Below are positions 62,995 through 64,000 of a DNA stretch of 64,000 nt, one piece after another. Under the pieces are notes generated by a model. That model saw nothing but the letters and a program-made list of their open reading frames with translations. It made no database searches and was not told the DNA's origin. Source of the stretch: Arenicella chitinivorans (GTDB lineage: Bacteria > Pseudomonadota > Gammaproteobacteria > Arenicellales > Arenicellaceae). The stretch is from contig NZ_BMXA01000002.1 of assembly GCF_014651515.1 (NCBI RefSeq), forward strand, positions 903,501 through 967,500. Reading direction: 5' to 3'. Both the position numbers and the translations under genes were made by a program. Positions within the stretch are counted from its first letter, which is position 1; each line of letters begins with the position of its first letter.

Positions 62995-63822
62995 GTGTTT
63001 GAGAAAGTATTATTTGGCCTCATCGTCCTGTGTGGTGTGGTGATTTTAGCGTGTCGTTATGTGTTTCCGCAGCTGGCAAAACGCGAACCCGAGCCGTGGT
63101 ACTTGGACTACGCCCGGTCGTTTTTTCCCGTTTTGGTGCTGGTGTTCATGCTGCGTGGCTTTGTTGCAGAACCGTTCCGAATTCCGTCAGGTTCTATGTA
63201 CCCGACGTTGGAGATTGGTGACTTTATCCTAGTGAATAAATACGCTTACGGGATTAAGTTGCCCATCCTGCACACCCAAATATTGGAGGTTGGAGAGCCA
63301 AAACGCGGTGATATTGTGGTCTTTCGTTATCCCCAAGACCCGAGCCAAAACTACATTAAGCGTTTGATAGGTTTGCCGGGTGACACAGTTGAGTATTACC
63401 AAGGCACGGTGTTCGTGAATGGCCAGAAGATCAGCCCAGTCAAATTGGGTGAATATGAGTATGTAGATCAAAAAGGGCAACGTATTCGTGGCACCGAGTA
63501 TGAGCAGACCATCGCAGTTGATAACTCAGCGTCTGCCAGTGAGGTTAGATTCAAGACACTTGCACTATTTAGTAACCATCGTTCAAGTGCTCAGCGTGCC
63601 TGGAAAGTGCCCGAAGGTCAGTATTTTATGATGGGGGATAATCGTGACAGCAGTGCAGATTCCAGGACTTGGGGATTTTTACCGCAAGAAAACATTGTTG
63701 GCAAAGCCTTCTTTGTTTGGATGAGTTGGGGCAATGAAGACAACCCGAATGGTGGCGGTATCGACTTTGAACGAATAGGGACGCGTATCCAAGCTGAGAC
63801 GCTTAGTACTGGTGCTGAGTAA
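62995..63822 (+). CDS. lepB: Signal peptidase I
   Basis: A 275-residue membrane protease with two N-terminal TM helices (about 3-21 and 43-55). The catalytic Ser67 is in Ile-Pro-Ser-Gly-Ser-Met-Tyr-Pro-Thr, and the catalytic Lys122 is in Asn-Tyr-Ile-Lys-Arg-Leu-Ile-Gly. The box E motif Gly-Asp-Asn-Arg-Asp-Ser-Ser-Ala-Asp-Ser-Arg is present. It removes signal peptides after Sec or Tat export. Start is GTG 62995, 2 nt after lepA. Confidence 0.97.
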   Translation: MFEKVLFGLIVLCGVVILACRYVFPQLAKREPEPWYLDYARSFFPVLVLVFMLRGFVAEPFRIPSGSMYPTLEIGDFILVNKYAYGIKLPILHTQILEVGEPKRGDIVVFRYPQDPSQNYIKRLIGLPGDTVEYYQGTVFVNGQKISPVKLGEYEYVDQKGQRIRGTEYEQTIAVDNSASASEVRFKTLALFSNHRSSAQRAWKVPEGQYFMMGDNRDSSADSRTWGFLPQENIVGKAFFVWMSWGNEDNPNGGGIDFERIGTRIQAETLSTGAE

Positions 63823-63869
63823 ACGCTTGAGATACCCTGTATACAATCAACTCGATGAGGATTAATAGA

Positions 63870-64000
63870 ATGAGACCAATGCAAACAATGACTCGACAAA
63901 AGCCAATGGTTCGTTTCTCGCGTCAGGCCGGCTGGACGTTCTGGAGTCTCGCCTTTACGATGGGTGTGATTCTGTTCTTTGCCTACGTGGGAATGCAACT
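63870..64000 (+). CDS. DUF4845 family membrane protein (3' truncated by window edge)
   Basis: An ATG at 63870 opens a frame that runs off the right edge; 43 full codons are present. A basic N-terminus (Arg-Gln-Ala-Gly-Trp-Thr) is followed by a hydrophobic helix. In gammaproteobacteria the gene after lepB commonly encodes a DUF4845 protein with this pattern, then rnc. The assignment rests on position and the short visible sequence. Confidence 0.6.
   Translation, partial: MRPMQTMTRQKPMVRFSRQAGWTFWSLAFTMGVILFFAYVGMQ

Overview
The window reads as chromosomal DNA of a free-living, aerobic, probably marine gammaproteobacterium. This rests on gene order and gene content: pepA-holC-valS, lptFG divergent from pepA, lepA-lepB-DUF4845, sdhCDAB with sdhE, a RelA-type (p)ppGpp enzyme, DUF1244, and type II secretion genes. 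I cannot name the genus. Coding density is high. I see no rRNA, tRNA, CRISPR array, insertion sequence or prophage. Both ends cut through genes.

Layout. 0-4.4 kb: surface-modification genes (two SGNH esterase-like proteins and an acyltransferase) plus a small secreted-protein gene broken by an in-frame stop. 4.5-13.4 kb: cinA, bioA, a TSUP permease, an esterase, an ECF sigma factor with its zinc-type anti-sigma partner, a metallo-beta-lactamase-fold hydrolase, a Sco1-PCuAC copper-chaperone fusion, and an NfeD/SPFH membrane pair. 13.7-20.3 kb: truD, pabB, relA and an unusual LuxR-type regulator fused to an alpha/beta-hydrolase domain. 20.6-31.3 kb: mdh, small genes, an EamA transporter with a possible attenuator leader, valS-holC-pepA, lptFG and an RDD protein. 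31.3-31.9 kb: a long AT-rich intergenic region with DnaA-box-like sites and two perfect dyads. 31.9-35.5 kb: a three-gene operon of unknown function (helical protein, single-pass DUF6384-like protein, coiled-coil protein with a glycine-rich tail). 35.5-41 kb: sodB, pyk with a HexR-like operator, guaB-guaA. 41-44.5 kb: a second acyltransferase with an SGNH tail and an ECF sigma operon. 44.7-49.1 kb: type II secretion genes gspHIJKLM without gspC-G. 49-54 kb: a cytochrome c, a HerA-like ATPase, a coiled-coil protein, a YpfJ-type metalloprotease and ygfZ. 54.3-58.2 kb: a complete succinate dehydrogenase operon framed by two assembly-factor genes. 58.2-64 kb: a LysR regulator, nadB, lepA, lepB and the start of a DUF4845 gene.

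How the genes work together. The strongest functional groupings are respiratory and redox maturation (SdhAF4, SdhCDAB, SdhE, YgfZ, Sco1-PCuAC, cytochrome c), central carbon metabolism (mdh, pyk, sdh), envelope biogenesis (lptFG, acyltransferases, T2SS, LepB), and stress or regulation (RelA, two ECF operons, the LuxR-hydrolase fusion). The points most worth a second look are the three-gene 31.9-35.5 kb operon, the DnaA-box cluster beside it, the LuxR-hydrolase fusion whose nucleophile serine is replaced by valine, the RelA-type enzyme with an intact hydrolase site, the Sco1-PCuAC fusion, and the putative leader/attenuator upstream of the EamA gene.
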